From positions 3,792,001-3,856,000 of the forward strand of contig NC_019701.1 in assembly GCF_000317065.1 (NCBI RefSeq): 64,000 nt of DNA, read 5' to 3'. The notes beneath the pieces were generated by a model. It saw only the letters and a list, made by a program, of their open reading frames with translations. It was not told the DNA's origin and did not search any database. This stretch comes from Pseudanabaena sp. PCC 7367 (lineage in GTDB: Bacteria; Cyanobacteriota; Cyanobacteriia; Pseudanabaenales; Pseudanabaenaceae). Position numbers and translations under genes: made by a program. Of this stretch, positions 1 to 7,913 are shown one piece after another (position 1 is the stretch's first letter; every line of letters starts with the position of its first letter).

Positions 1-766
1 CCAGTCTCTCGTTTCCACTTGGCACGACCAACCTTACGGATGCGCCGTAAATTTTGGTCACGCGGATGCGGTGGTGCTTTACAATTGCCATGTTGCCAAA
101 TTTTGGCATTTTTGCGTGGTGGAATTACTGACTGGGCTTGTCTAGCAGCAATTTCATCATAACAGTCACGATGGTCATACGCACCATCCCCAGATACTTG
201 CTTAATTTCATCCTCAATCTGATTAAGCAGTTCAGGTAGAATTTGGCCATCATGATATTGGTTGCTGGTAACCACTGCCGCAAGAATCTCACCGCTTGAC
301 TCATCTACGCCCAGATGAATTTTACGCCAGGTGCGACGCTTACCTATGCCATGCTGACGCGTTTTCCACTCTCCCTCTCCGTAAACTTTCACGCCGGTGC
401 TATCAACCACCACATGTCTCGCTGCCTGAGTCTTTTGATGGGGTAACTCGATCGCTAATTTGCCCATCCGTCTTGAAACTGTGCTGTGGTCTGGCACCGG
501 TAAGTCTATGTTCATCAGGGTAAATAATGATTCGACCAAACCGGTGACTTGTCTGCCTGCCAATCCATATATGCTCTTGAGCATCGCAATCGTCGCAATC
601 GCTTGGTCACTGTATCTGTTTGATGGCCTCTGTTGCCGGATCGCTCTGGCTCTAGCCACATCTCTATTGCCTCCTTGCTAATCCAGAAAATTAGACTTCC
701 TCTCTGTTTGAGGCTTTTGTTATACTCTTGCCAGTTGCGGACGCGGTATTGTGGGGGTTTTTTCAT
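1..766 (-). pseudogene. IS5-family (IS903-like) transposase, frameshifted and cut by the window edge
   Basis: Read on the minus strand from ATG at 766, the protein begins with an RNWQEYNKSL-type N-terminus and a FWIS..AIEMWL segment, typical of IS5-family DDE transposases of the IS903 group. The frame is lost near base 620. After a one-base shift the family sequence resumes with YSDQAIATIAMLKS, VPDHSTVSRRMGKL, VVDSTGVKVYGEGEW (first catalytic Asp), RRTWRKIHLGVDE and VSGDGAYD (second catalytic Asp), and runs open to base 1. The catalytic Glu would lie outside the window. One frameshift is seen, so this copy is probably inactive unless it uses programmed frameshifting. The terminal inverted repeat on the right side was not identified with confidence. 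Confidence 0.85.
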
Positions 767-1360
767 GGTAGTTAAAACGTACCATAACCTACCGCTCCGT
801 TTCTTTTATGCAACAACGCCAACTAGCATTAATATTTTTCTTGATTTCCTAATTGCTTGATTGCTTGGGACTTACTTGGTCGCATAGGTCGCATAGATTG
901 ATCGTTAAAAGTCTGTTTCAGGATTGGAACTCTTGCAGGAGTTTGATCTTGCAGCAAGGCAAGCCTGATTTTAGCCCTCCTCGATCGCAATTTTGCGAAA
1001 GAGAACCAAGGCGCTTTCTACTTAACTTTTTGCTTTTTACTTTGCAAATTTTCCACCGATTGGTCATGCCAGGATATGCCAGGTTATAAATAACGGTGGG
1101 TAATCTCAAACCATATACTAATTAACTTACCTATTAACTTACCTACAAAGTTAGTTGCCCAATTCATGCTGGTTTGGTTAGGCTAGATTGAATTAAATGA
1201 TTTAGTTTTAAAATAGTTTGAATTTAGCGATCGCCCTAGTTTGCATGACCAGGTCGATCATGTTTTAAATAGATGCTGTTTTGAATAAGTGCCTCAAATC
1301 AGCCTTTAAAGAAATATAAATCCAGCAAGATAAGTAATTAAATATTTTAAGTATTAAAAG
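767..1360. other. intergenic region, no gene seen
   Basis: About 590 bases between the broken transposase and the protease gene. The open frames here are short, lack ribosome-binding sites and resemble no protein I know. The last 250 bases are AT-rich and probably hold the promoter of the protease gene, but no clear -35/-10 pair stands out. Confidence 0.5.
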
Positions 1361-2767
1361 ATGGTTAAACCCCATAGAATCTGGTCATTGATTGTAGTTC
1401 TTTTGCTAACCATAGCAACCCAATTTTTGCACGTGGATAGTGCCAGTGCTTCGATCACAGACTGGTTAGAAGAGCAACGCTTCATCACCAGCGTGTGGAA
1501 GATAGTCAATCGCTCCTATGTGGACGATACATTTAACCATCAGGATTGGTATAAGGTGCGCAAGCAATATGCTGGGCGCAAGTTTAATAGTCGGGATGAG
1601 ACCTACGATGCGATCCAGGAAATGCTAGAAAGTCTGGGCGATCCGTTTACCCGATTGCTGCGACCCAAGCAATATAAAAGCATTATGACCAGTACCTCTG
1701 GCGCTCTGACTGGTGTGGGTTTACAAATTGCGGTCGATCCAGAAACCAGGGATTTGGTAGTGGTTGCACCGATCGAAGGTTCACCAGCCGATCGCGCGGG
1801 CTTGCTTTCCCACGATCGGATTATGAAGGTGAATGATTTACCCCTCGATGGTTTGTCGCTGGATGAATGTGCCAACCTGTTGCGTGGTGAAATTGGCACC
1901 GAGGTGAAGCTGTCGGTGGCGCGATCGGTGCTCCCCAGTACCGAGGCTACATTGGCCGTTGATGCCCCCGAAATCCCAGAATCGGCCTTTGAGCTGAAGT
2001 CAAAGTCAACTAATAAACAAAAATTAAATCAGGCTAAGAATTCCTCTGCTACAAATAAGCAATCAAATCAAGCAGAGCAGGAAAAAAACTTTGATGTGAC
2101 GATCGTGCGGGAGCGAATTGAAGTCAATCCCGTGATTGCCAAGCTCAACCGTGAACAAGGCCACAAGGTCGGTTATGTACGTTTGAATCAGTTTAATGGT
2201 AATGCGGCAGCGGAAATGAAGTCAGCGATCGCTAATTTGGAGAAAAAAGGAGCCGATCGCTATGTACTGGATTTGCGCGGTAATCCTGGTGGCTTGCTCA
2301 CTGCGGGGGTGGAAATTGCGCGGCAATGGCTATCGAAAGGGGCAATTGTTTACACCGCCGATCGCAATGGCATTCAAGAATCATTTACCGCTAAGGGTAA
2401 AGCACTCACTGAAGATCCAATGGTGGTACTGATCAATGGTGGTACAGCTAGCGCCAGTGAAATCCTAGCCGGGGCGTTGCATGACAATGGTCGCGCTACC
2501 CTGGTTGGCACCCACACCTTTGGCAAGGCACTGATTCAATCGCTGGTAAATTTGGGGGATGGCTCTGGGATCGCACTCACGATCGCCAAGTATGAAACCC
2601 CGAACCACACTGATATCAACAAGGTGGGCATCGATCCGGATGTGGAGTTTCCGTTGAATGTACCAATCACCCGCGACCAATTGGGCACCAAGGATGATCC
2701 TCAGTATGTGGCAGCATTGGAAGTCCTTAAGCAGCAGGAACAACAACAACTAGCTGATGCAGCGTAA
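1361..2767 (+). CDS. C-terminal processing protease (S41 family, CtpA/CtpB type)
   Basis: A 468-residue exported serine protease. A signal sequence covers about residues 1-31. A PDZ domain follows (about 110-200, including TGVGLQ and GSPADRAGLLSHD), then the S41 catalytic core. The Ser/Lys dyad is visible as S364 in GGTASASEIL and K389 in HTFGKA, spaced 25 residues apart as in E. coli Prc/Tsp. Members process the D1 C-terminus of photosystem II or other lumenal/periplasmic proteins. Cyanobacteria carry several paralogues (CtpA, B, C) and I cannot say which this is. A linker of about 40 residues rich in K, N, Q and S (about 205-245) interrupts the segment after the PDZ domain; it looks like a lineage-specific insertion. 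The gene starts with ATG after an AT-rich leader and is followed 42 bases later by the amino-acid transporter gene. Confidence 0.93.
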   Translation: MVKPHRIWSLIVVLLLTIATQFLHVDSASASITDWLEEQRFITSVWKIVNRSYVDDTFNHQDWYKVRKQYAGRKFNSRDETYDAIQEMLESLGDPFTRLLRPKQYKSIMTSTSGALTGVGLQIAVDPETRDLVVVAPIEGSPADRAGLLSHDRIMKVNDLPLDGLSLDECANLLRGEIGTEVKLSVARSVLPSTEATLAVDAPEIPESAFELKSKSTNKQKLNQAKNSSATNKQSNQAEQEKNFDVTIVRERIEVNPVIAKLNREQGHKVGYVRLNQFNGNAAAEMKSAIANLEKKGADRYVLDLRGNPGGLLTAGVEIARQWLSKGAIVYTADRNGIQESFTAKGKALTEDPMVVLINGGTASASEILAGALHDNGRATLVGTHTFGKALIQSLVNLGDGSGIALTIAKYETPNHTDINKVGIDPDVEFPLNVPITRDQLGTKDDPQYVAALEVLKQQEQQQLADAA

Positions 2768-2809
2768 CCTGTAGCAGTTTAAGCAGTAATCCCCAATCAA
2801 GAATAATTA

Positions 2810-4408
2810 ATGAGGCAAAAATTCAAAATTTCCTGGCTACCTCTAATTCTAGGAGGGTGGCTGACAATCTGTTGTGGTTTGCCAAACATAGCGATCGCGG
2901 CGGAAACATCAGCCTCAGAAGCATCGGAGGCGATCGCCCAATTTCAACCGCCAACCGCGCCTACCCAAACCCTGATTTTTGCCACCGAGCCAGCCTTCCC
3001 ACCCTTTGAGTTTAAGGCTGCCAATGGCGATCTGGTGGGGTTTGACATCGACCTGGTTAATGCCGTTGCCACCGCTGCCAACTTTCAGGTGGAGTTCCAG
3101 AGCTTGCCCTTTGATGGTCTTATTCCGGCACTGCAAGCCAAAACCATTGATGCGGCCGTTAGCGCGATCACCATCACTGCCGATCGACTGCAATCGGTTT
3201 CTTTCTCGCGTCCCTATTTCAAGGCTGGCCTAGCGATCGCCACCAGGTCAGAGAATACCGATATTGCCAGCCTGAGTGATCTTGAAGGTAAAAAGATCGC
3301 AGTGCAAATTGGTACTACCGGTGCATATACCGCAGCAGCAATTACCAATGCCGAGGTCAGAACGTTTGATTCTGCGCCCCTGGCTTTGCAAGAATTGGCC
3401 AATCGCAATGTGGATGCGGTGATCAATGATGCGCCAGTTACCCTATATGCAATCAAAAACAACGGTTTGCAGGGAATTAAGGTGGTCGATCAGCTCTTGA
3501 CGGAGGAGTTCTATGGCCTGGCGATCGCCAAAAACTCCGATTATCTGGAATTAATTAATCAGGGCTTAGCAACAATTTTTGCCAATGGCACCTATGACCA
3601 GATTTATCGTGACTGGTTTGATGGCCAGCCAGCGGAGTTGCCAGAAGTAGTGCCGATCGCTGCCACTGAATCTGAGCATAGCTTGCCCTTTGGGCGATCG
3701 CTAACCGTAATAGTTACTGCCCTGCCGCAATTGATCAAAGGCACCTGGATTACTTTAAAACTAACGGTTGTCGCGCTGTTGGGGGGGATGGTGCTGGGTT
3801 CGCTGTTGGGGATCGCGCGATTGTCCAGGCTGGGTTTGACTCGCGGCGTTGCCAGGATTTATATCGATCTGTTTCGTGGTACGCCATTGTTGGTGCAGCT
3901 TTTCATGATTTATTTTGGCTTGCCTGCTCTGGCGCAAGAGATCGGTCTTGAATTTAATCTGTCGCGTTTGGCCGCCGGGATCATTGCCCTCAGCCTCAAT
4001 AGTGCCGCCTATATTGCTGAAATTGTGCGAGCAGGGATTCAATCGATCGACAAGGGACAATCGGAAGCAGCGCGATCGTTGGGCTTGAGTTCGCCGCGCA
4101 CGATGCAGTTGATTATTTTCCCGCAGGCGATCCAGCGGATGTTGCCACCCCTGGGCAATGAATTTATTACCTTGCTCAAGGATACTAGTTTGGTTGCGGT
4201 AATTGGCTTGGAAGAGCTATTCAGGGAAGGGCAATTAATTGTGGCGCAAAATTATCGATCGTTTGAGATTTATGCCGCCGTGGGTGTGATCTACTTAATC
4301 CTGACGGTGATCGCCTCTCAGGGGTTTAGTTGGCTAGAAATACTCATCAATCCCACTCGTAAATTCAGCAGACGCAAACCCAACCCAACAAATCTAGAAC
4401 TTAATTAA
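2810..4408 (+). CDS. bgtB: Polar amino acid ABC transporter: fused substrate-binding protein and permease (BgtB-like)
   Basis: A 532-residue fusion. A signal peptide (about 1-30) precedes a family-3 periplasmic binding domain (about 50-275; TEPAFPPFEFKAANGDLVGFDIDL, IGTTGAYTAAA). A His/Glu/Gln-type permease domain follows (about 300-515) with the EAA loop at 419 (EAARSLGLSS...IIFPQAIQRMLPPLGNEF). This order matches the Synechocystis basic amino acid/glutamine transporter subunit BgtB, in which binding protein and membrane subunit are one polypeptide. The ATPase (BgtA) is not in this window, so it must be encoded elsewhere. The gene is co-directional with the upstream protease but is probably an independent function. 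The symbol is by architecture, not by orthology testing. Confidence 0.88.
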   Translation: MRQKFKISWLPLILGGWLTICCGLPNIAIAAETSASEASEAIAQFQPPTAPTQTLIFATEPAFPPFEFKAANGDLVGFDIDLVNAVATAANFQVEFQSLPFDGLIPALQAKTIDAAVSAITITADRLQSVSFSRPYFKAGLAIATRSENTDIASLSDLEGKKIAVQIGTTGAYTAAAITNAEVRTFDSAPLALQELANRNVDAVINDAPVTLYAIKNNGLQGIKVVDQLLTEEFYGLAIAKNSDYLELINQGLATIFANGTYDQIYRDWFDGQPAELPEVVPIAATESEHSLPFGRSLTVIVTALPQLIKGTWITLKLTVVALLGGMVLGSLLGIARLSRLGLTRGVARIYIDLFRGTPLLVQLFMIYFGLPALAQEIGLEFNLSRLAAGIIALSLNSAAYIAEIVRAGIQSIDKGQSEAARSLGLSSPRTMQLIIFPQAIQRMLPPLGNEFITLLKDTSLVAVIGLEELFREGQLIVAQNYRSFEIYAAVGVIYLILTVIASQGFSWLEILINPTRKFSRRKPNPTNLELN

Positions 4409-4431
4409 TTATTAATCTAAAATCTAATCCT

Positions 4432-5073
4432 TTACTTAGCTGCCTTGAGTCGATTACTAATCGTGCGCAACACACCATTGATAAACCGATAACCATCTTC
4501 ACCGCTATAGCGCTTGGCCAATTCGATCGCCTCATTGATCGCAATTTGGGTTGGTGTTTCCAAATACATTAGTTCTGCCACCGCAATCCGCAAAATTTTC
4601 TGGTCAATCTTGGGTAAACGGTTTAGTTGCCATCCTTCCAGGGCAGCAGCGATCGTTTCGTCAATCTTAGCGCGGTTGGCATTGACCGTTGTCAAAATTT
4701 CGATCGCATATTCTTTGACCTCTGGTTGGCGGGCGAACTGCACCATCAAAGGAAATTCCAGCGCTTGTCCGACTCGATTGATCGCCGTTCCGGTCAGGTC
4801 GATCGCGGCCTTCAGCATCACCTGTGAGGTATTTATGTCAGCGGTACGAATTTTGCTATTAACTAATTGGTCTTCACTCTCAACCAGCTTGTCATTGCCC
4901 CGCTGCACCTCTGCGCCAGCCGTCAACAGCATTTCTCTAACTTCATCCACCAGCGATCGCACCGTGGCGATCAACATATCATCAACGGTCTTGTTTTGGA
5001 GTTTTTCGGGCTGAGTGGGTAATTGCCCCATACTCAATAGGGCCAACTCTCTGGAAACGTGGCGGGCTTGCAT
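4432..5073 (-). CDS. nusB: Transcription antitermination factor NusB
   Basis: A 213-residue protein that binds boxA RNA with ribosomal protein S10 to prevent premature termination in rRNA operons. The opening ARHVSRELALLSMGQLP and the C-terminal part (IDETIAAALEGWQLNRLPKIDQKILRIAVAELMY...AINEAIELAKRYSGEDGYRFINGVLRTI) are diagnostic. The family core is about 140 residues; this copy has an extra helical segment of about 60 residues in the middle (about 35-100), as cyanobacterial NusB proteins commonly do. It is convergent with the ABC transporter gene (23-base gap) and divergent from the ferredoxin gene, 71 bases apart, so both promoters must lie in that short stretch. Confidence 0.93.
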   Translation of the reverse strand: MQARHVSRELALLSMGQLPTQPEKLQNKTVDDMLIATVRSLVDEVREMLLTAGAEVQRGNDKLVESEDQLVNSKIRTADINTSQVMLKAAIDLTGTAINRVGQALEFPLMVQFARQPEVKEYAIEILTTVNANRAKIDETIAAALEGWQLNRLPKIDQKILRIAVAELMYLETPTQIAINEAIELAKRYSGEDGYRFINGVLRTISNRLKAAK

Positions 5074-5144
5074 AGCTCTTCAAGGTAATGGAAAATTAGA
5101 CGGATGTTTATTATGCAACCTTTTAATCCTAACCACAATTATCT

Positions 5145-5474
5145 ATGACTACATATACCGCCAAACTTCATCACCAAGGGCAAACCTACACCATCTCTGT
5201 ACCTGAAGATCAAACCGTGCTGGATGCTGCCTATGAGCAGGGTTTAGAGCTACCTTGCTCTTGCTATACTGGCGTTTGTACCACCTGCGCGGCGCAATTA
5301 GTCTCAGGTCAGGTTGATCAAAGTCAGGGCATGGGTACTGGTGGCATGGGTGAAGAACTCGATGCGAAGGGTTACGTTTTGTTGTGCGTATCGCAGCCAC
5401 TATCCGATCTAGAAATTGTGACCGAGAAGGAAGATGAGGTATATACAATCCGGTTTGGTGGCAGCAGTGCCTAA
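5145..5474 (+). CDS. Plant-type [2Fe-2S] ferredoxin, Fed2-like
   Basis: A 109-residue soluble electron carrier. The cluster ligands are C40, C45, C48 (C-x4-C-x2-C) and C81 in GYVLLCVS. An additional C38 sits two residues before the first ligand. Compared with photosynthetic PetF (about 97 residues) the sequence has a glycine-rich stretch (GMGTGGMGEE) before the last Cys and ends in DLEIVTEKEDEVYTIRFG. That tail resembles the low-abundance cyanobacterial Fed2-type ferredoxins rather than the main PetF. Partner and pathway cannot be read from sequence. Divergent from nusB; the permease gene follows closely downstream on the same strand. Confidence 0.85.
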   Translation: MTTYTAKLHHQGQTYTISVPEDQTVLDAAYEQGLELPCSCYTGVCTTCAAQLVSGQVDQSQGMGTGGMGEELDAKGYVLLCVSQPLSDLEIVTEKEDEVYTIRFGGSSA

Positions 5475-5531
5475 ATATTGGCAAAGTTGGCAGCAAATTT
5501 AAGTGGCTATAGAAGTAAGGATTTTCAGCAA

Positions 5532-6239
5532 ATGACGCTTGAGTCAGTCTCGGTTCTATGGCCAAAAAACAAAATCATTACAGGTGCAGGACTACCTGAA
5601 TCTATAAGCAATTTTTTTGCTCGCTATGGTGCAGAGCTGATTCAGCGATTGGGTGAGCATTTTGTACTAGTCGGGGTGGCCTGTGGTTTGGCGATCGCCA
5701 TTGGCATTCCCCTGGGCGTGATCATTACCAGGAAAGCCAGCTTGCGTCAACCAGTGCTGTTTTTTGTAAACACCATGCAAACAATCCCCAGTTTGGCTTT
5801 GTTTGGGTTTCTGTTGCCGATTCCATTGATTGGCGGGATTGGTGCGCGTACGGCGATCGTGACCCTGTTTCTCTATGCCTTGCTGCCGATTGTACGCAAT
5901 ACCTATGTGGGCATCACCACGGTTGACCCAGCGATCCGCGAGGCGGGTAGAGCCATGGGCATGAGCGATTGGCAACTAATCGCCTGGGTAGAATTGCCGT
6001 TGGCATTAAGCGTGATTGTGGCGGGAGTGCGGGTGGCGGTGGTGATCTGCGTAGGCACAGCGGCGATCGCGGCGGCAATTGGCGCTGGTGGTTTGGGTGA
6101 GTTTATTTTTCGGGGACTATCCACCGTGAACAATATCCAGATTTTGTTGGGGGCAGTCCCGGCGGCGCTGATGGCTTTGTCGCTGGATTTTGGTTTGGGT
6201 TGGTTGCAAAATAAGCTCGATCGATCGCCAGCAAACTAA
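5532..6239 (+). CDS. Osmoprotectant/glycine betaine-type ABC transporter permease (OpuBB/ProW-like)
   Basis: A membrane subunit with about six transmembrane helices and the OpuBB/ProW signature: HFVLVGVACGLAIAIGIPLG, MQTIPSLALFGFLLPI, and the EAA-type loop REAGRAMGMSDWQLIAWVELPLALSVIVAGVRVA. It would form the channel for uptake of betaine, choline or related solutes. I chose ATG at 5532 (235 residues); an in-frame TTG at 5478 would add 18 residues. No binding protein or ATPase gene lies next to it, so the partners must be encoded elsewhere. The 57-base gap to the ferredoxin gene suggests possible co-transcription without an obvious functional link. Confidence 0.86.
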   Translation: MTLESVSVLWPKNKIITGAGLPESISNFFARYGAELIQRLGEHFVLVGVACGLAIAIGIPLGVIITRKASLRQPVLFFVNTMQTIPSLALFGFLLPIPLIGGIGARTAIVTLFLYALLPIVRNTYVGITTVDPAIREAGRAMGMSDWQLIAWVELPLALSVIVAGVRVAVVICVGTAAIAAAIGAGGLGEFIFRGLSTVNNIQILLGAVPAALMALSLDFGLGWLQNKLDRSPAN

Positions 6240-6261
6240 CAAAGTCGCCGTGATTCAATTG

Positions 6262-7344
6262 CTAGTTGTAGATCAGGTTAGAGTTCCCATCTGGAGATTC
6301 AGTAAGAGCATAATCATGGCGATCGGTTTCTGCTTTGCCTTCCGCCTGGGTTTTGCCCATAAACCAACCGCGATCGCGCAATTCCAGACGCATTTTGCGA
6401 TATTGCAATGGCAAGGCATCCGATTGCACATGTAGCTCAGCGCCAAGATCAAAGGGGATTTGTTGGGGGCGCTGCGACTCAACCACCGGGCGATCCTGCT
6501 CAAAAATATTAATTACCCGCTTGCGGGAATCCCGATCGGCCCAACCGCCCTTAAAAAAGCTGCGGAAAGAGACCCATTTGCTCACCGTGGTCTGAGCATC
6601 GATCGGCACATGGGAGGTGTAGATCGCCAACATGCCAAAGGAAAGATGTACTTCCAGCACCGTAATATTCGGCAGAATGAAGGCAGTGCGAGTTTTGACC
6701 CGATCGGCTTTTTTATTGTTGCCCAGCAAGAATCGCCAGATCCCACCAGGTGGAGTTGGCTCCAGCATCACGGTTGTGCCCGCACCATCGGGTTGAATTT
6801 CTAGCTCATATTCTGCCACTTCCGGCGCATCGGGATTGCCAAACGCCCCCGCATGGACAAACGGCGCATGGGCAATATCCAGACCATTTTCAACGATTCG
6901 CTCATAGTTAGCCGACCAATTAAAATCACCACTGATTGCCTTTAAATCTGGATTATAAAAATGCGGCAATTCGGGGATCGGTGGCCTTTCGTCGATCGGC
7001 AGGTCGCCCCAGAACAACCAGATCCAGCCGTATTTTTCCACCACATCATAGGTAGATACTTTTGCCCGATTGGGAATCGACATACCTGCCGGGTTAGCAG
7101 GGATATCCACACATTTGCCACTAGAATCAAATTTCCAACCGTGGTAGGGACAGGTGAGGCAATTATCATTTACAGTGCCATTGGCTAAGGCTGCACCCCG
7201 ATGTACACAGCGATTATCCATCGCCAATACTTTTCCAGCAGCAGTACGATAAACTGCAAATTCCTGATTAAAGGCCTTCACCAGGCAAGGAGTTTCGCTG
7301 ATCCGATCGCTAAATTCAACTGCGTACCAGAAATTTTTAAACAT
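6262..7344 (-). CDS. Rieske-type non-haem iron oxygenase (pheophorbide a oxygenase/Lls1-like family)
   Basis: A 360-residue oxygenase. The N-terminal Rieske [2Fe-2S] domain has ligands C46, H48, C65 and H68 (CVH..CPYH). The C-terminal catalytic domain has the mononuclear iron site N153-x2-D156-x2-H159-x4-H164 (ENGLDIAHAPFVH). This architecture is shared by Lls1/PaO-type chlorophyll-breakdown enzymes, chlorophyllide a oxygenase and VanA-like demethylases; the substrate cannot be decided from sequence. In this phototroph a role on a tetrapyrrole or pigment is plausible, but that is inference. No reductase gene is adjacent. It is transcribed alone and converges with the permease gene. Confidence 0.83.
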   Translation of the reverse strand: MFKNFWYAVEFSDRISETPCLVKAFNQEFAVYRTAAGKVLAMDNRCVHRGAALANGTVNDNCLTCPYHGWKFDSSGKCVDIPANPAGMSIPNRAKVSTYDVVEKYGWIWLFWGDLPIDERPPIPELPHFYNPDLKAISGDFNWSANYERIVENGLDIAHAPFVHAGAFGNPDAPEVAEYELEIQPDGAGTTVMLEPTPPGGIWRFLLGNNKKADRVKTRTAFILPNITVLEVHLSFGMLAIYTSHVPIDAQTTVSKWVSFRSFFKGGWADRDSRKRVINIFEQDRPVVESQRPQQIPFDLGAELHVQSDALPLQYRKMRLELRDRGWFMGKTQAEGKAETDRHDYALTESPDGNSNLIYN

Positions 7345-7913
7345 GGATAATCTTGATGGAGGAGTGGAATGAACTGGAAATCGATTTAAGGCGCTGGCGA
7401 TGGTTGGCGGCAGCCGTTAAGATCAAGGCTTAGGCAAGATCGACTGCCATCGATCGCTATTTGGTTATTAAGAATGCATAGTCATTAGCTAATACTTTTC
7501 AAAGCAAGGTCTTGTGTGAGGCTGATTAAACCAGTAATATTTGCACTTCAGCGATCGCAATTTTGTGATTAGATATCGCTTTAAGTCGCTCTGGGAAACC
7601 TTTAAGCCAAAATGACTAAACCTGCATTTTTAACTAAACTTGGCTTAAACTTGATTTGGCAACATTTAAATTGATGGCCACGGCAATAATTAAAGATTGT
7701 TTTTATGATGATTATTATCAGTCAAACTATTAGTTTGCTCTCCCTACCGCAGGTATGGAAACTGGCGATCGTTGATCTGCTCCCAAAGTTAGGTTTTGCC
7801 ACAATCTGATCTATTCACTAATAGCTTCAGTAATCTTCCCTGTTTTGAAAACTAGTTAAAACCGATCGCCAATTGCCAATTAATTCTCGTAATTCTCGAA
7901 CACCTAATCCGTC
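7345..7913. other. intergenic region between divergent genes
   Basis: About 570 bases between the start of the Rieske oxygenase (minus) and the start of the giant TPR-glycosyltransferase (plus). It must hold both promoters. It is AT-rich with a few HIP1-like GCGATCGC sites. I see no open frame with coding character, no tRNA and no clear hairpin terminator. Confidence 0.5.

Noticed and set aside
4514-5014. 166-residue open frame on the plus strand
   Set aside because: It is antisense to nusB, has no family resemblance and is explained by the codon pattern of the real gene.
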